NCBI GenBank assembly: GCA_037349105.1
Contig: JAYJMM010000019.1
Span: forward strand, 1,671,501-1,735,500
Origin: Limnomonas spitsbergensis
Lineage: Eukaryota; Chlorophyta; Chlorophyceae; Chlamydomonadales
Direction: 5' to 3'
Length of the DNA: 64,000 bases
Made by a program: the position numbers and the translations under genes. Below the pieces are notes generated by a model, which was not told the DNA's origin, ran no database searches, and saw only the letters and a list, made by a program, of their open reading frames with translations. This document shows positions 11,201 through 23,200 of the stretch, piece by piece (the first letter of the stretch is position 1; each line of letters begins with the position of its first letter).

Positions 11201-14200
11201 AGGGTTCAGGGGCAACAAATTAGGGTTAAGGGTGTGCTGATCATCAGCTTTGCTGTGCAGCACCAAGGCGCTGTGTATGACTAGGGGGTGATCAATGCGC
11301 ACGTGAGAGGCTCGGACCATGCAAGTCGCTGCGTATGGCTATAAGGCGATCAATGCGCTCGTGAGAGGCTCGGACCATGCAAGTCACTGCGTATGGCTAT
11401 AAGGCGATCAATGCGCTCGTGAGAGGCTCGGACCATGCAAGTCGCTGCGTATGGCTATAAGGCGATCAATGCGCTCGTGAGAGGCTCGGACCATGCAAGT
11501 CACTGCGTATGGCTATAAGGCGATCAATGCGCTCGTGAGAGGCTCGGACCATGCAAGTCACTGCGTATGGCTATAAGGCGATCAATGCGCTCGTGAGAGG
11601 CTCGGACCATGCAAGTCGCTGCGTATGGCTATAAGGCGATCAATGCGCTCGTGAGAGGCTCGGACCATGCAAGTCGCTGCGTATGGCTATAAGGCGATCA
11701 ATGCGCTCGTGAGAGGCTCGGACCATGCAAGTCACTGCGTATGGCTATAAGGCGATCAATGCGCTCGTGAGAGGCTCGGACCATGCAAGTCGCTGCGTAT
11801 GGCTATAAGGCGATCAATGCGCTCGTGAGAGGCTCGGACCATGCAAGTCGCTGCGTATGGCTATAAGGCGATCAATGCGCTCGTGAGAGGCTCGGACCAT
11901 GCAAGTCGCTGCGTATGGCTATAAGGCGATCAATGCGCTCGTGAGAGGCTCGGACCATGCAAGTCGCTGCGTATGGCTATAAGGTGATCAATGCGCTCGT
12001 GAGAGGCTCGGACCATGCAAGTCGCTGCGTATGGCTATAAGGTGATCAATGCGCTCGTGAGAGGCTCGGACCATGCAAGTCACTGCGTATGGCTATAAGG
12101 CGATCAATGCGCACGTGAGAGGCTCGGACCATGCAAGTCGCTGCGTATGGCTATAAGGCGATCAATGCGCTCGTGAGAGGCTCGGACCATGCAAGTCGCT
12201 GCGTATGGCTATAAGGCGATCAATGCGCTCGTGAGAGGCTCGGACCATGCAAGTCGCTGCGTATGGCTATAAGGCGATCAATGCGCTCGTGAGAGGCTCG
12301 GACCATGCAAGTCGCTGCGTATGGCTATAAGGCGATCAATGCGCTCGTGAAAGGCTCGGACCATGCAAGTCACTGCGTATGGCTATAAGGCGATCAATGC
12401 GCTCGTGAGAGGCTCGGACCATGCAAGTCACTGCGTATGGCTATAAGGCGATCAATGCGCTCGTGAGAGGCTCGGACCATGCAAGTCGCTGCGTATGGCT
12501 ATAAGGCGATCAATGCGCTCGTGAAAGGCTCGGACCATGCAAGTCACTGCGTATGGCTATAAGGCGATCAATGCGCTCGTGAGAGGCTCGGACCATGCAA
12601 GTCGCTGCGTATGGCTATAAGGCGATCAATGCGCTCGTGAGAGGCTCGGACCATGCAAGTCGCTGCGTATGGCTATAAGGCGATCAATGCGCTCGTGAGA
12701 GGCTCGGACCATGCAAGTCGCTGCGTATGGCTATAAGGCGATCAATGCGCTCGTGAGAGGCTCGGACCATGCAAGTCGCTGCGTATGGCTATAAGGTGAT
12801 CAATGCGCTCGTGAGAGGCTCGGACCATGCAAGTCGCTGCGTATGGCTATAAGGTGATCAATGCGCTCGTGAGAGGCTCGGACCATGCAAGTCGCTGCGT
12901 ATGGCTATAAGGCGATCAATGCGCTCGTGAGAGGCTCGGACCATGCAAGTCGCTGCGTATGGCTATAAGGTGATCAATGCGCTCGTGAGAGGCTCGGACC
13001 ATGCAAGTCACTGCGTATGGCTATAAGGCGATCAATGCGCTCGTGAGAGGCTCAGACCATGCAAGTCGCTGCGTATGGCTATAAGGCGATCAATGCGCTC
13101 GTGAGAGGCTCGGACCATGCAAGTCGCTGCGTATGGCTATAAGGTGATCAATGCGCTCGTGAGAGGCTCGGACCATGCAAGTCACTGCGTATGGCTATAA
13201 GGCGATCAATGCGCTCGTGAGAGGCTCAGACCATGCAAGTCGCTGCGTATGGCTATAAGGCGATCAATGCGCTCGTGAGAGCTCAGATATAAGAAACAGA
13301 AAACAGGGTTTACAATGTCCAGATTATGCTATGTGGAGGCGATCAACGTGCAGGTGTGGGTTTAGGGATCCGAATTGAGGGTGCAGGGTTGAGGGTATTA
13401 CAAGCAAGCTACGTCCCTGAGGCACTGCGTATGGCTGGGGAGGAGATCAGCACGCAGGTGGAGGGGGGGGCGGAGGGATCAGAAGCAGGGGTATAGAGCT
13501 CAGGGTTTTGGAAGCAAGCTCTGCCCTGCTTTACGCCTCCCCAGGCGCAGCATATGGCTGAGGAGGCGATCAGCGCGCAGGTGGAGGGGGGGGGGAGGGA
13601 TCAGAAGCAGGGGTATAGAGCTCAGGGTTTTGGAAGCAAGCTCTGCCCTGCTTTTCGCCTCCCAAGGCTTAGCATATGGCTGAGGAGGCGATCAGTGCGC
13701 AGGTGGAGGGGGGGGGGAGGGATCAGAAGCAGGGGTATAGGGCTCAGGGTTTTGGAAGCAAGCTCTGCCCTGCTTTACGCCTCCCAAGGCTTAGCATATG
13801 GCTGAGGAGGCGATCAGCGCGCAGGTGGAGGGGGGGGGGAGGGATCAGAAGCAGGGGTATAGGGCTCAGGGTTTTGGAAGCAAGCTTCGCTCTGCTTTTC
13901 GCCTCCCAAGGCTTAGCATATGGCTGGGGAGGCGATCAGTGCGCAGGTGGAGGGGGGGGGGAGGGATCAGAAGCAAGGGTATAGGGCTCAGGGTTTTGGA
14001 AGCAAGCTCTGCCCTGCTTTACGCCTCCCAAGGCTTAGCATATGGCTGAGGAGGCGATCAGCGCGCAGGTGGAGGGGGGGGGGAGGGATCAGAAGCAGGG
14101 GTATAGGGCTCAGGGTTTTGGAAGCAAGCTCTGCCCTGCTTTACGCCTCCCAAGGCTTAGCATATGGCTGGGGAAGTGATCAGTGCGCAGGTGGAGGGGG

Positions 14201-17200
14201 GGGGGAGGGATCAGAAGCAGGGGTATAGAGCTCAGGGTTTTGGAAGCAAGCTCTGCCCTGCTTTACGCCTCCCAAGGCTTAGCATATGGCTGAGGAGGCA
14301 ATCAGCGCGCAGGTGGAGGGGGGGGGGAGGGATCAGAAGCAAGGGTATAGGGCTCAGGGTTTTGGAAGCAAGCTCTGCCCTGCTTTACGCCTCCCAAGGC
14401 TTAGCATATGGCTGAGGAGGCAATCAGCGCGCAGGTGGAGGGGGGGGGGGAGGGATCAGAAGCAAGGGTATAGGGCTCAGGGTTTTGGAAGCAAGCTCTG
14501 CCCTGCTTTACGCCTCCCAAGGCTTAGCATATGGCTGAGGAGGCGATCAGTGCGCAGGTGGAGGGGGGGCGGAGGGATCAGAAGCAGGAGTATAGGTCTC
14601 AGGGTTTTGGAAGCAAGCTCTGCCCTGCTTTACGCCTCCCAAGGCTTAGCATATGGCTGGGGAAGTGATCAGTGCGCAGGTGGAGGGGGGGGGGAGGGAT
14701 CAGAAGCAGGCGTATAGGGCTCAGGGTTTTGGAAGCAAGCTCTGCCCTGCTTTACGCCTCCCAAGGCTTAGCATATGGCTGGGGAAGTGATCAGTGCGCA
14801 GGTGGAGGGGGGGGGGAGGGATCAGAAGCAGGCGTATAGGGCTCAGGGTTTAAGAAGCATGCTGTGCCTGCTTTACGCCTTCCTGGGTGCAGCATATGGC
14901 AGGGGAAGCGATCAGCACGGAGGTGGAGGAGGGGCAGAGGAATCAGAAGCAGGCGTATAGGGCTCGGGGTTTTGGAAGCAAGCTCTGCCCTGCTTTACGC
15001 CTCCCAAGGCGCAGCATATGGCTGGTGAGGCGATCAGCGCGCAGGTGGAGGAGGGGGGGGGCGGAGGGATCAGAAGCAGGGGTATAGGGCTCAGGGTTTT
15101 GGAAGCAAGCTTTGCTCTGCTTTACGCCTCCCAAGGCTTAGCATATGGCTGAGGAGGCGATCAGCGCGCAGGTGGAGGGGGGGGCGGAGGGATCAGAAGC
15201 AGGGGTATAGGGCTCAGGGTTTTGGAAGCAAGCTTCGCTCTGCTTTACGCCTCCCAAGGCTTAGCATATGGCTGAGGAGGCGATCAGCGCGCAGGTGGAG
15301 GGGGGGGCGGAGGGATCAGAAGCAGGGGTATAGGGCTCAGGGTTTTGGAAGCAAGCTCTGCCCTGCTTTACGCCTCCCAAGGCGCAGCATATGGCTGAGG
15401 AGGCGATCAGCGCGCAGGTGGAGGGGGGGGGGAGGGATCAGAAGCAGGGGTATAGATCTCAGGGTTTTGGAAGCAAGCTCTGCCCTGCTTTACGCCTCCC
15501 AAGGCGCAGCATATGGCTGAGGAGGCAATCAGCGCGCAGGTGGAGGGGGGGGGGAGGGATCAGAAGCAGGGGTATAGATCTCAGGGTTTTGGAAGCAAGC
15601 TCTGCCCTGCTTTACGCCTCCCAAGGCTTAGCATATGGCTGAGGAGGCGATCAGTGCGCAGGTGGAGGGGGGGGGGAGGGATCAGAAGCAGGCGTATAGG
15701 GCTCAGGGTTTTGGAAGCAAGCTCTGCCCTGCTTTACGCCTCCCAAGGCTTAGCATATGGCTGGGGAGGAGATCAGCGCACAGGTGGAGGGGGGGGGGGA
15801 GGGATCAGAAGCAGGGGTATAGGGCTCAGGGTTTTGGAAGCAAGCTCTGCCCTGTTGTACGCCTCCCCAGGCGCAGCATATGGCTGAGGAGGCGATCAGC
15901 GCGCAGGTGGAGGGAGGGCGGAGGGATCAGAAGCAGGGGTATAGGGCTCAGGGTTTTGGAAGCAAGCTCTGCCCTGTTGTACGCCTCCCCAGGCGCAGCA
16001 TATGGCTGAGGAGGCGATCAGCGCGCAGGTGGAGGGAGGGCGGAGGGATCAGAAGCAGGGGTATAGGGCTCAGGGTTTTGGAAGCAAGCTTTGCTCTGCT
16101 TTACGCCTCCCAAGGCTTAGCATATGGCTGAGGAGGCGATCAGCGCGCAGGTGGAGGGGGGGGCGGAGGGATCAGAAGCAGGGGTATAGGGCTCAGGGTT
16201 TTGGAAGCAAGCTTCGCTCTGCTTTACGCCTCCCAAGGCTTAGCATATGGCTGAGGAGGCGATCAGCGCGCAGGTGGAGGGGGGGGCGGAGGGATCAGAA
16301 GCAGGGGTATAGGGCTCAGGGTTTTGGAAGCAAGCTCTGCCCTGCTTTACGCCTCCCAAGGCGCAGCATATGGCTGAGGAGGCGATCAGCGCGCAGGTGG
16401 AGGGGGGGGGGAGGGATCAGAAGCAGGGGTATAGATCTCAGGGTTTTGGAAGCAAGCTCTGCCCTGCTTTACGCCTCCCAAGGCGCAGCATATGGCTGAG
16501 GAGGCAATCAGCGCGCAGGTGGAGGGGGGGGGGAGGGATCAGAAGCAGGGGTATAGATCTCAGGGTTTTGGAAGCAAGCTCTGCCCTGCTTTACGCCTCC
16601 CAAGGCTTAGCATATGGCTGAGGAGGCGATCAGTGCGCAGGTGGAGGGGGGGGGGAGGGATCAGAAGCAGGCGTATAGGGCTCAGGGTTTTGGAAGCAAG
16701 CTCTGCCCTGCTTTACGCCTCCCAAGGCTTAGCATATGGCTGGGGAGGAGATCAGCGCACAGGTGGAGGGGGGGGGGGAGGGATCAGAAGCAGGGGTATA
16801 GGGCTCAGGGTTTTGGAAGCAAGCTCTGCCCTGTTGTACGCCTCCCCAGGCGCAGCATATGGCTGAGGAGGCGATCAGCGCGCAGGTGGAGGGAGGGCGG
16901 AGGGATCAGAAGCAGGGGTATAGGGCTCAGGGTTTTGGAAGCAAGCTCTGCCCTGTTGTACGCCTCCCCAGGCGCAGCATATGGCTGAGGAGGCGATCAG
17001 CGCGCAGGTGGAGGGAGGGCGGAGGGATCAGAAGCAGGGGTATAGGGCTCAGGGTTTTGGAAGCAAGCTTTGCTCTGCTTTACGCCTCCCAAGGCTTAGC
17101 ATATGGCTGAGGAGGCAATCAGCGCGCAGGTGGAGGGGGGGGGGAGGGATCAGAAGCAAGGGTATAGGGCTCAGGGTTTTGGAAGCAAGCTCTGCCCTGC

Positions 17201-20200
17201 TTTACGCCTCCCAAGGCTTAGCATATGGCTGAGGAGGCGATCAGTGCGCAGGTGGAGGGGGGGCGGAGGGATCAGAAGCAGGAGTATAGGTCTCAGGGTT
17301 TTGGAAGCAAGCTCTGCCCTGCTTTACGCCTCCCAAGGCTTAGCATATGGCTGGGGAAGTGATCAGTGCGCAGGTGGAGGGGGGGGGGAGGGATCAGAAG
17401 CAGGCGTATAGGGCTCAGGGTTTTGGAAGCAAGCTCTGCCCTGCTTTACGCCTCCCAAGGCTTAGCATATGGCTGGGGAAGTGATCAGTGCGCAGGTGGA
17501 GGGGGGGGGGAGGGATCAGAAGCAGGCGTATAGGGCTCAGGGTTTAAGAAGCATGCTGTGCCTGCTTTACGCCTTCCTGGGTGCAGCATATGGCAGGGGA
17601 AGCGATCAGCACGGAGGTGGAGGAGGGGCAGAGGAATCAGAAGCAGGCGTATAGGGCTCGGGGTTTTGGAAGCAAGCTCTGCCCTGCTTTACGCCTCCCA
17701 AGGCGCAGCATATGGCTGGTGAGGCGATCAGCGCGCAGGTGGAGGAGGGGGGGGCGGAGGGATCAGAAGCAGGGGTATAGGGCTCAGGGTTTTGGAAGCA
17801 AGCTTTGCTCTGCTTTACGCCTCCCAAGGCTTAGCATATGGCTGAGGAGGCGATCAGCGCGCAGGTGGAGGGGGGGGCGGAGGGATCAGAAGCAGGGGTA
17901 TAGGGCTCAGGGTTTTGGAAGCAAGCTTCGCTCTGCTTTACGCCTCCCAAGGCTTAGCATATGGCTGAGGAGGCGATCAGCGCGCAGGTGGAGGGGGGGG
18001 CGGAGGGATCAGAAGCAGGGGTATAGGGCTCAGGGTTTTGGAAGCAAGCTCTGCCCTGCTTTACGCCTCCCAAGGCGCAGCATATGGCTGAGGAGGCGAT
18101 CAGCGCGCAGGTGGAGGGGGGGGGGAGGGATCAGAAGCAGGGGTATAGATCTCAGGGTTTTGGAAGCAAGCTCTGCCCTGCTTTACGCCTCCCAAGGCGC
18201 AGCATATGGCTGAGGAGGCAATCAGCGCGCAGGTGGAGGGGGGGGGGAGGGATCAGAAGCAGGGGTATAGATCTCAGGGTTTTGGAAGCAAGCTCTGCCC
18301 TGCTTTACGCCTCCCAAGGCTTAGCATATGGCTGAGGAGGCGATCAGTGCGCAGGTGGAGGGGGGGGGGGAGGGATCAGAAGCAGGCGTATAGGGCTCAG
18401 GGTTTTGGAAGCAAGCTCTGCCCTGCTTTACGCCTCCCAAGGCTTAGCATATGGCTGGGGAGGAGATCAGCGCACAGGTGGAGGGGGGGGGGAGGGATCA
18501 GAAGCAGGGGTATAGGGCTCAGGGTTTTGGAAGCAAGCTCTGCCCTGTTGTACGCCTCCCCAGGCGCAGCATATGGCTGAGGAGGCGATCAGCGCGCAGG
18601 TGGAGGGAGGGCGGAGGGATCAGAAGCAGGGGTATAGGGCTCAGGGTTTTGGAAGCAAGCTCTGCCCTGTTGTACGCCTCCCCAGGCGCAGCATATGGCT
18701 GAGGAGGCGATCAGCGCGCAGGTGGAGGGAGGGCGGAGGGATCAGAAGCAGGGGTATAGGGCTCAGGGTTTTGGAAGCAAGCTTTGCTCTGCTTTACGCC
18801 TCCCAAGGCTTAGCATATGGCTGAGGAGGCGATCAGCGCGCAGGTGGAGGGGGGGGCGGAGGGATCAGAAGCAGGGGTATAGGGCTCAGGGTTTTGGAAG
18901 CAAGCTTCGCTCTGCTTTACGCCTCCCAAGGCTTAGCATATGGCTGAGGAGGCGATCAGCGCGCAGGTGGAGGGGGGGGCGGAGGGATCAGAAGCAGGGG
19001 TATAGGGCTCAGGGTTTTGGAAGCAAGCTCTGCCCTGCTTTACGCCTCCCAAGGCGCAGCATATGGCTGAGGAGGCGATCAGCGCGCAGGTGGAGGGGGG
19101 GGGGAGGGATCAGAAGCAGGGGTATAGATCTCAGGGTTTTGGAAGCAAGCTCTGCCCTGCTTTACGCCTCCCAAGGCGCAGCATATGGCTGAGGAGGCAA
19201 TCAGCGCGCAGGTGGAGGGGGGGGGGAGGGATCAGAAGCAGGGGTATAGATCTCAGGGTTTTGGAAGCAAGCTCTGCCCTGCTTTACGCCTCCCAAGGCT
19301 TAGCATATGGCTGAGGAGGCGATCAGTGCGCAGGTGGAGGGGGGGGGGAGGGATCAGAAGCAGGCGTATAGGGCTCAGGGTTTTGGAAGCAAGCTCTGCC
19401 CTGCTTTACGCCTCCCAAGGCTTAGCATATGGCTGGGGAGGAGATCAGCGCACAGGTGGAGGGGGGGGGGAGGGATCAGAAGCAGGGGTATAGGGCTCAG
19501 GGTTTTGGAAGCAAGCTCTGCCCTGTTGTACGCCTCCCCAGGCGCAGCATATGGCTGAGGAGGCGATCAGCGCGCAGGTGGAGGGAGGGCGGAGGGATCA
19601 GAAGCAGGGGTATAGGGCTCAGGGTTTTGGAAGCAAGCTCTGCCCTGTTGTACGCCTCCCCAGGCGCAGCATATGGCTGAGGAGGCGATCAGCGCGCAGG
19701 TGGAGGGAGGGCGGAGGGATCAGAAGCAGGGGTATAGGGCTCAGGGTTTTGGAAGCAAGCTTTGCTCTGCTTTACGCCTCCCAAGGCTTAGCATATGGCT
19801 GAGGAGGCAATCAGCGCGCAGGTGGAGGGGGGGGGGAGGGATCAGAAGCAGGGGTATAGGGCTCAGGGTTTTGGAAGCAAGCTCTGCCCTGCTTTACGCC
19901 TCCCAAGGCTTAGCATATGGCTGAGGAGGCGATCAGTGCGCAGGTGGAGGGGGGGCGGAGGGATCAGAAGCAGGAGTATAGGTCTCAGGGTTTTGGAAGC
20001 AAGCTCTGCCCTGCTTTACGCCTCCCAAGGCTTAGCATATGGCTGGGGAAGTGATCAGTGCGCAGGTGGAGGGGGGGGGGAGGGATCAGAAGCAGGCGTA
20101 TAGGGCTCAGGGTTTTGGAAGCAAGCTCTGCCCTGCTTTACGCCTCCCAAGGCTTAGCATATGGCTGGGGAAGTGATCAGTGCGCAGGTGGAGGGGGGGG

Positions 20201-23200
20201 GGGAGGGATCAGAAGCAGGCGTATAGGGCTCAGGGTTTAAGAAGCATGCTGTGCCTGCTTTACGCCTTCCTGGGTGCAGCATATGGCAGGGGAAGCGATC
20301 AGCACGGAGGTGGAGGAGGGGCAGAGGAATCAGAAGCAGGCGTATAGGGCTCGGGGTTTTGGAAGCAAGCTCTGCCCTGCTTTACGCCTCCCAAGGCGCA
20401 GCATATGGCTGGTGAGGCGATCAGCGCGCAGGTGGAGGAGGGGGGGGCGGAGGGATCAGAAGCAGGGGTATAGGGCTCAGGGTTTTGGAAGCAAGCTTTG
20501 CTCTGCTTTACGCCTCCCAAGGCTTAGCATATGGCTGAGGAGGCGATCAGCGCGCAGGTGGAGGGGGGGGCGGAGGGATCAGAAGCAGGGGTATAGGGCT
20601 CAGGGTTTTGGAAGCAAGCTTCGCTCTGCTTTACGCCTCCCAAGGCTTAGCATATGGCTGAGGAGGCGATCAGCGCGCAGGTGGAGGGGGGGGCGGAGGG
20701 ATCAGAAGCAGGGGTATAGGGCTCAGGGTTTTGGAAGCAAGCTCTGCCCTGCTTTACGCCTCCCAAGGCGCAGCATATGGCTGAGGAGGCGATCAGCGCG
20801 CAGGTGGAGGGGGGGGGGAGGGATCAGAAGCAGGGGTATAGATCTCAGGGTTTTGGAAGCAAGCTCTGCCCTGCTTTACGCCTCCCAAGGCGCAGCATAT
20901 GGCTGAGGAGGCAATCAGCGCGCAGGTGGAGGGGGGGGGGAGGGATCAGAAGCAGGGGTATAGATCTCAGGGTTTTGGAAGCAAGCTCTGCCCTGCTTTA
21001 CGCCTCCCAAGGCTTAGCATATGGCTGAGGAGGCGATCAGTGCGCAGGTGGAGGGGGGGGGGAGGGATCAGAAGCAGGGGTATAGGGCTCAGGGTTTTGG
21101 AAGCAAGCTCTGCCCTGCTTTACGCCTCCCAAGGCTTAGCATATGGCTGAGGAGGCGATCAGCGCGCAGGTGGAGGGGGGGGGGAGGGATCAGAAGCAGG
21201 GGTATAGGGCTCAGGGTTTTGGAAGCAAGCTCTGCCCTGCTTTACGCCTCCCAAGGCTTAGCATATGGCTGGGGAAGTGATCAGTGCGCAGGTGGAGGGG
21301 GGGGGGAGGGATCAGAAGCAGGGGTATAGAGCTCAGGGTTTTGGAAGCAAGCTCTGCCCTGCTTTACGCCTCCCAAGGCTTAGCATATGGCTGAGGAGGC
21401 AATCAGCGCGCAGGTGGAGGGGGGGGGGAGGGATCAGAAGCAAGGGTATAGGGCTCAGGGTTTTGGAAGCAAGCTCTGCCCTGCTTTACGCCTCCCAAGG
21501 CTTAGCATATGGCTGAGGAGGCAATCAGCGCGCAGGTGGAGGGGGGGGGGAGGGATCAGAAGCAAGGGTATAGGGCTCAGGGTTTTGGAAGCAAGCTCTG
21601 CCCTGCTTTACGCCTCCCAAGGCTTAGCATATGGCTGAGGAGGCGATCAGTGCGCAGGTGGAGGGGGGGCGGAGGGATCAGAAGCAGGAGTATAGGTCTC
21701 AGGGTTTTGGAAGCAAGCTCTGCCCTGCTTTACGCCTCCCAAGGCTTAGCATATGGCTGGGGAAGTGATCAGTGCGCAGGTGGAGGGGGGGGGGAGGGAT
21801 CAGAAGCAGGCGTATAGGGCTCAGGGTTTTGGAAGCAAGCTCTGCCCTGCTTTACGCCTCCCAAGGCTTAGCATATGGCTGGGGAAGTGATCAGTGCGCA
21901 GGTGGAGGGGGGGGGAGGGATCAGAAGCAGGCGTATAGGGCTCAGGGTTTAAGAAGCATGCTGTGCCTGCTTTACGCCTCCCTGGGTGCAGCATATGGCA
22001 GGGGAAGCGATCAGCACGGAGGTGGAGGAGGGGCAGAGGAATCAGAAGCAGGCGTATAGGGCTCGGGGTTTTGGAAGCAAGCTCTGCCCTGCTTTACGCC
22101 TCCCAAGGCGCAGCATATGGCTGGTGAGGCGATCAGCGCGCAGGTGGAGGAGGGGGGGGCGGAGGGATCAGAAGCAGGGGTATAGGGCTCAGGGTTTTGG
22201 AAGCAAGCTTTGCTCTGCTTTACGCCTCCCAAGGCTTAGCATATGGCTGAGGAGGCGATCAGCGCGCAGGTGGAGGGGGGGGCGGAGGGATCAGAAGCAG
22301 GGGTATAGGGCTCAGGGTTTTGGAAGCAAGCTTCGCTCTGCTTTACGCCTCCCAAGGCTTAGCATATGGCTGAGGAGGCGATCAGCGCGCAGGTGGAGGG
22401 GGGGGCGGAGGGATCAGAAGCAGGGGTATAGGGCTCAGGGTTTTGGAAGCAAGCTCTGCCCTGCTTTACGCCTCCCAAGGCGCAGCATATGGCTGAGGAG
22501 GCGATCAGCGCGCAGGTGGAGGGGGGGGGGAGGGATCAGAAGCAGGGGTATAGATCTCAGGGTTTTGGAAGCAAGCTCTGCCCTGCTTTACGCCTCCCAA
22601 GGCGCAGCATATGGCTGAGGAGGCAATCAGCGCGCAGGTGGAGGGGGGGGGGAGGGATCAGAAGCAGGGGTATAGATCTCAGGGTTTTGGAAGCAAGCTC
22701 TGCCCTGCTTTACGCCTCCCAAGGCTTAGCATATGGCTGAGGAGGCGATCAGTGCGCAGGTGGAGGGGGGGGGGAGGGATCAGAAGCAGGCGTATAGGGC
22801 TCAGGGTTTTGGAAGCAAGCTCTGCCCTGCTTTACGCCTCCCAAGGCTTAGCATATGGCTGGGGAAGTGATCAGTGCGCAGGTGGAGGGGGGGGGGAGGG
22901 ATCAGAAGCAGGCGTATAGGGCTCAGGGTTTAAGAAGCAAGCTCTGCCCTGTTGTACGCCTCCCCAGGCGCAGCATATGGCTGGGGAAGTGATCAGTGCG
23001 CAGGTGGAGGGGGGGGGGAGGGATCAGAAGCAGGCGTATAGGGCTCAGGGTTTAAGAAGCATGCTGTGCCTGCTTTACGCCTCCCTGGGTGCAGCATATG
23101 GCAGGGGAAGCGATCAGCACGGAGGTGGAGGGGGGGCAGAGGAATCAGAAGCAGGCGTATAGGGCTCGGGGTTTTGGAAGCAAGCTCTGCCCTGCTTTAC

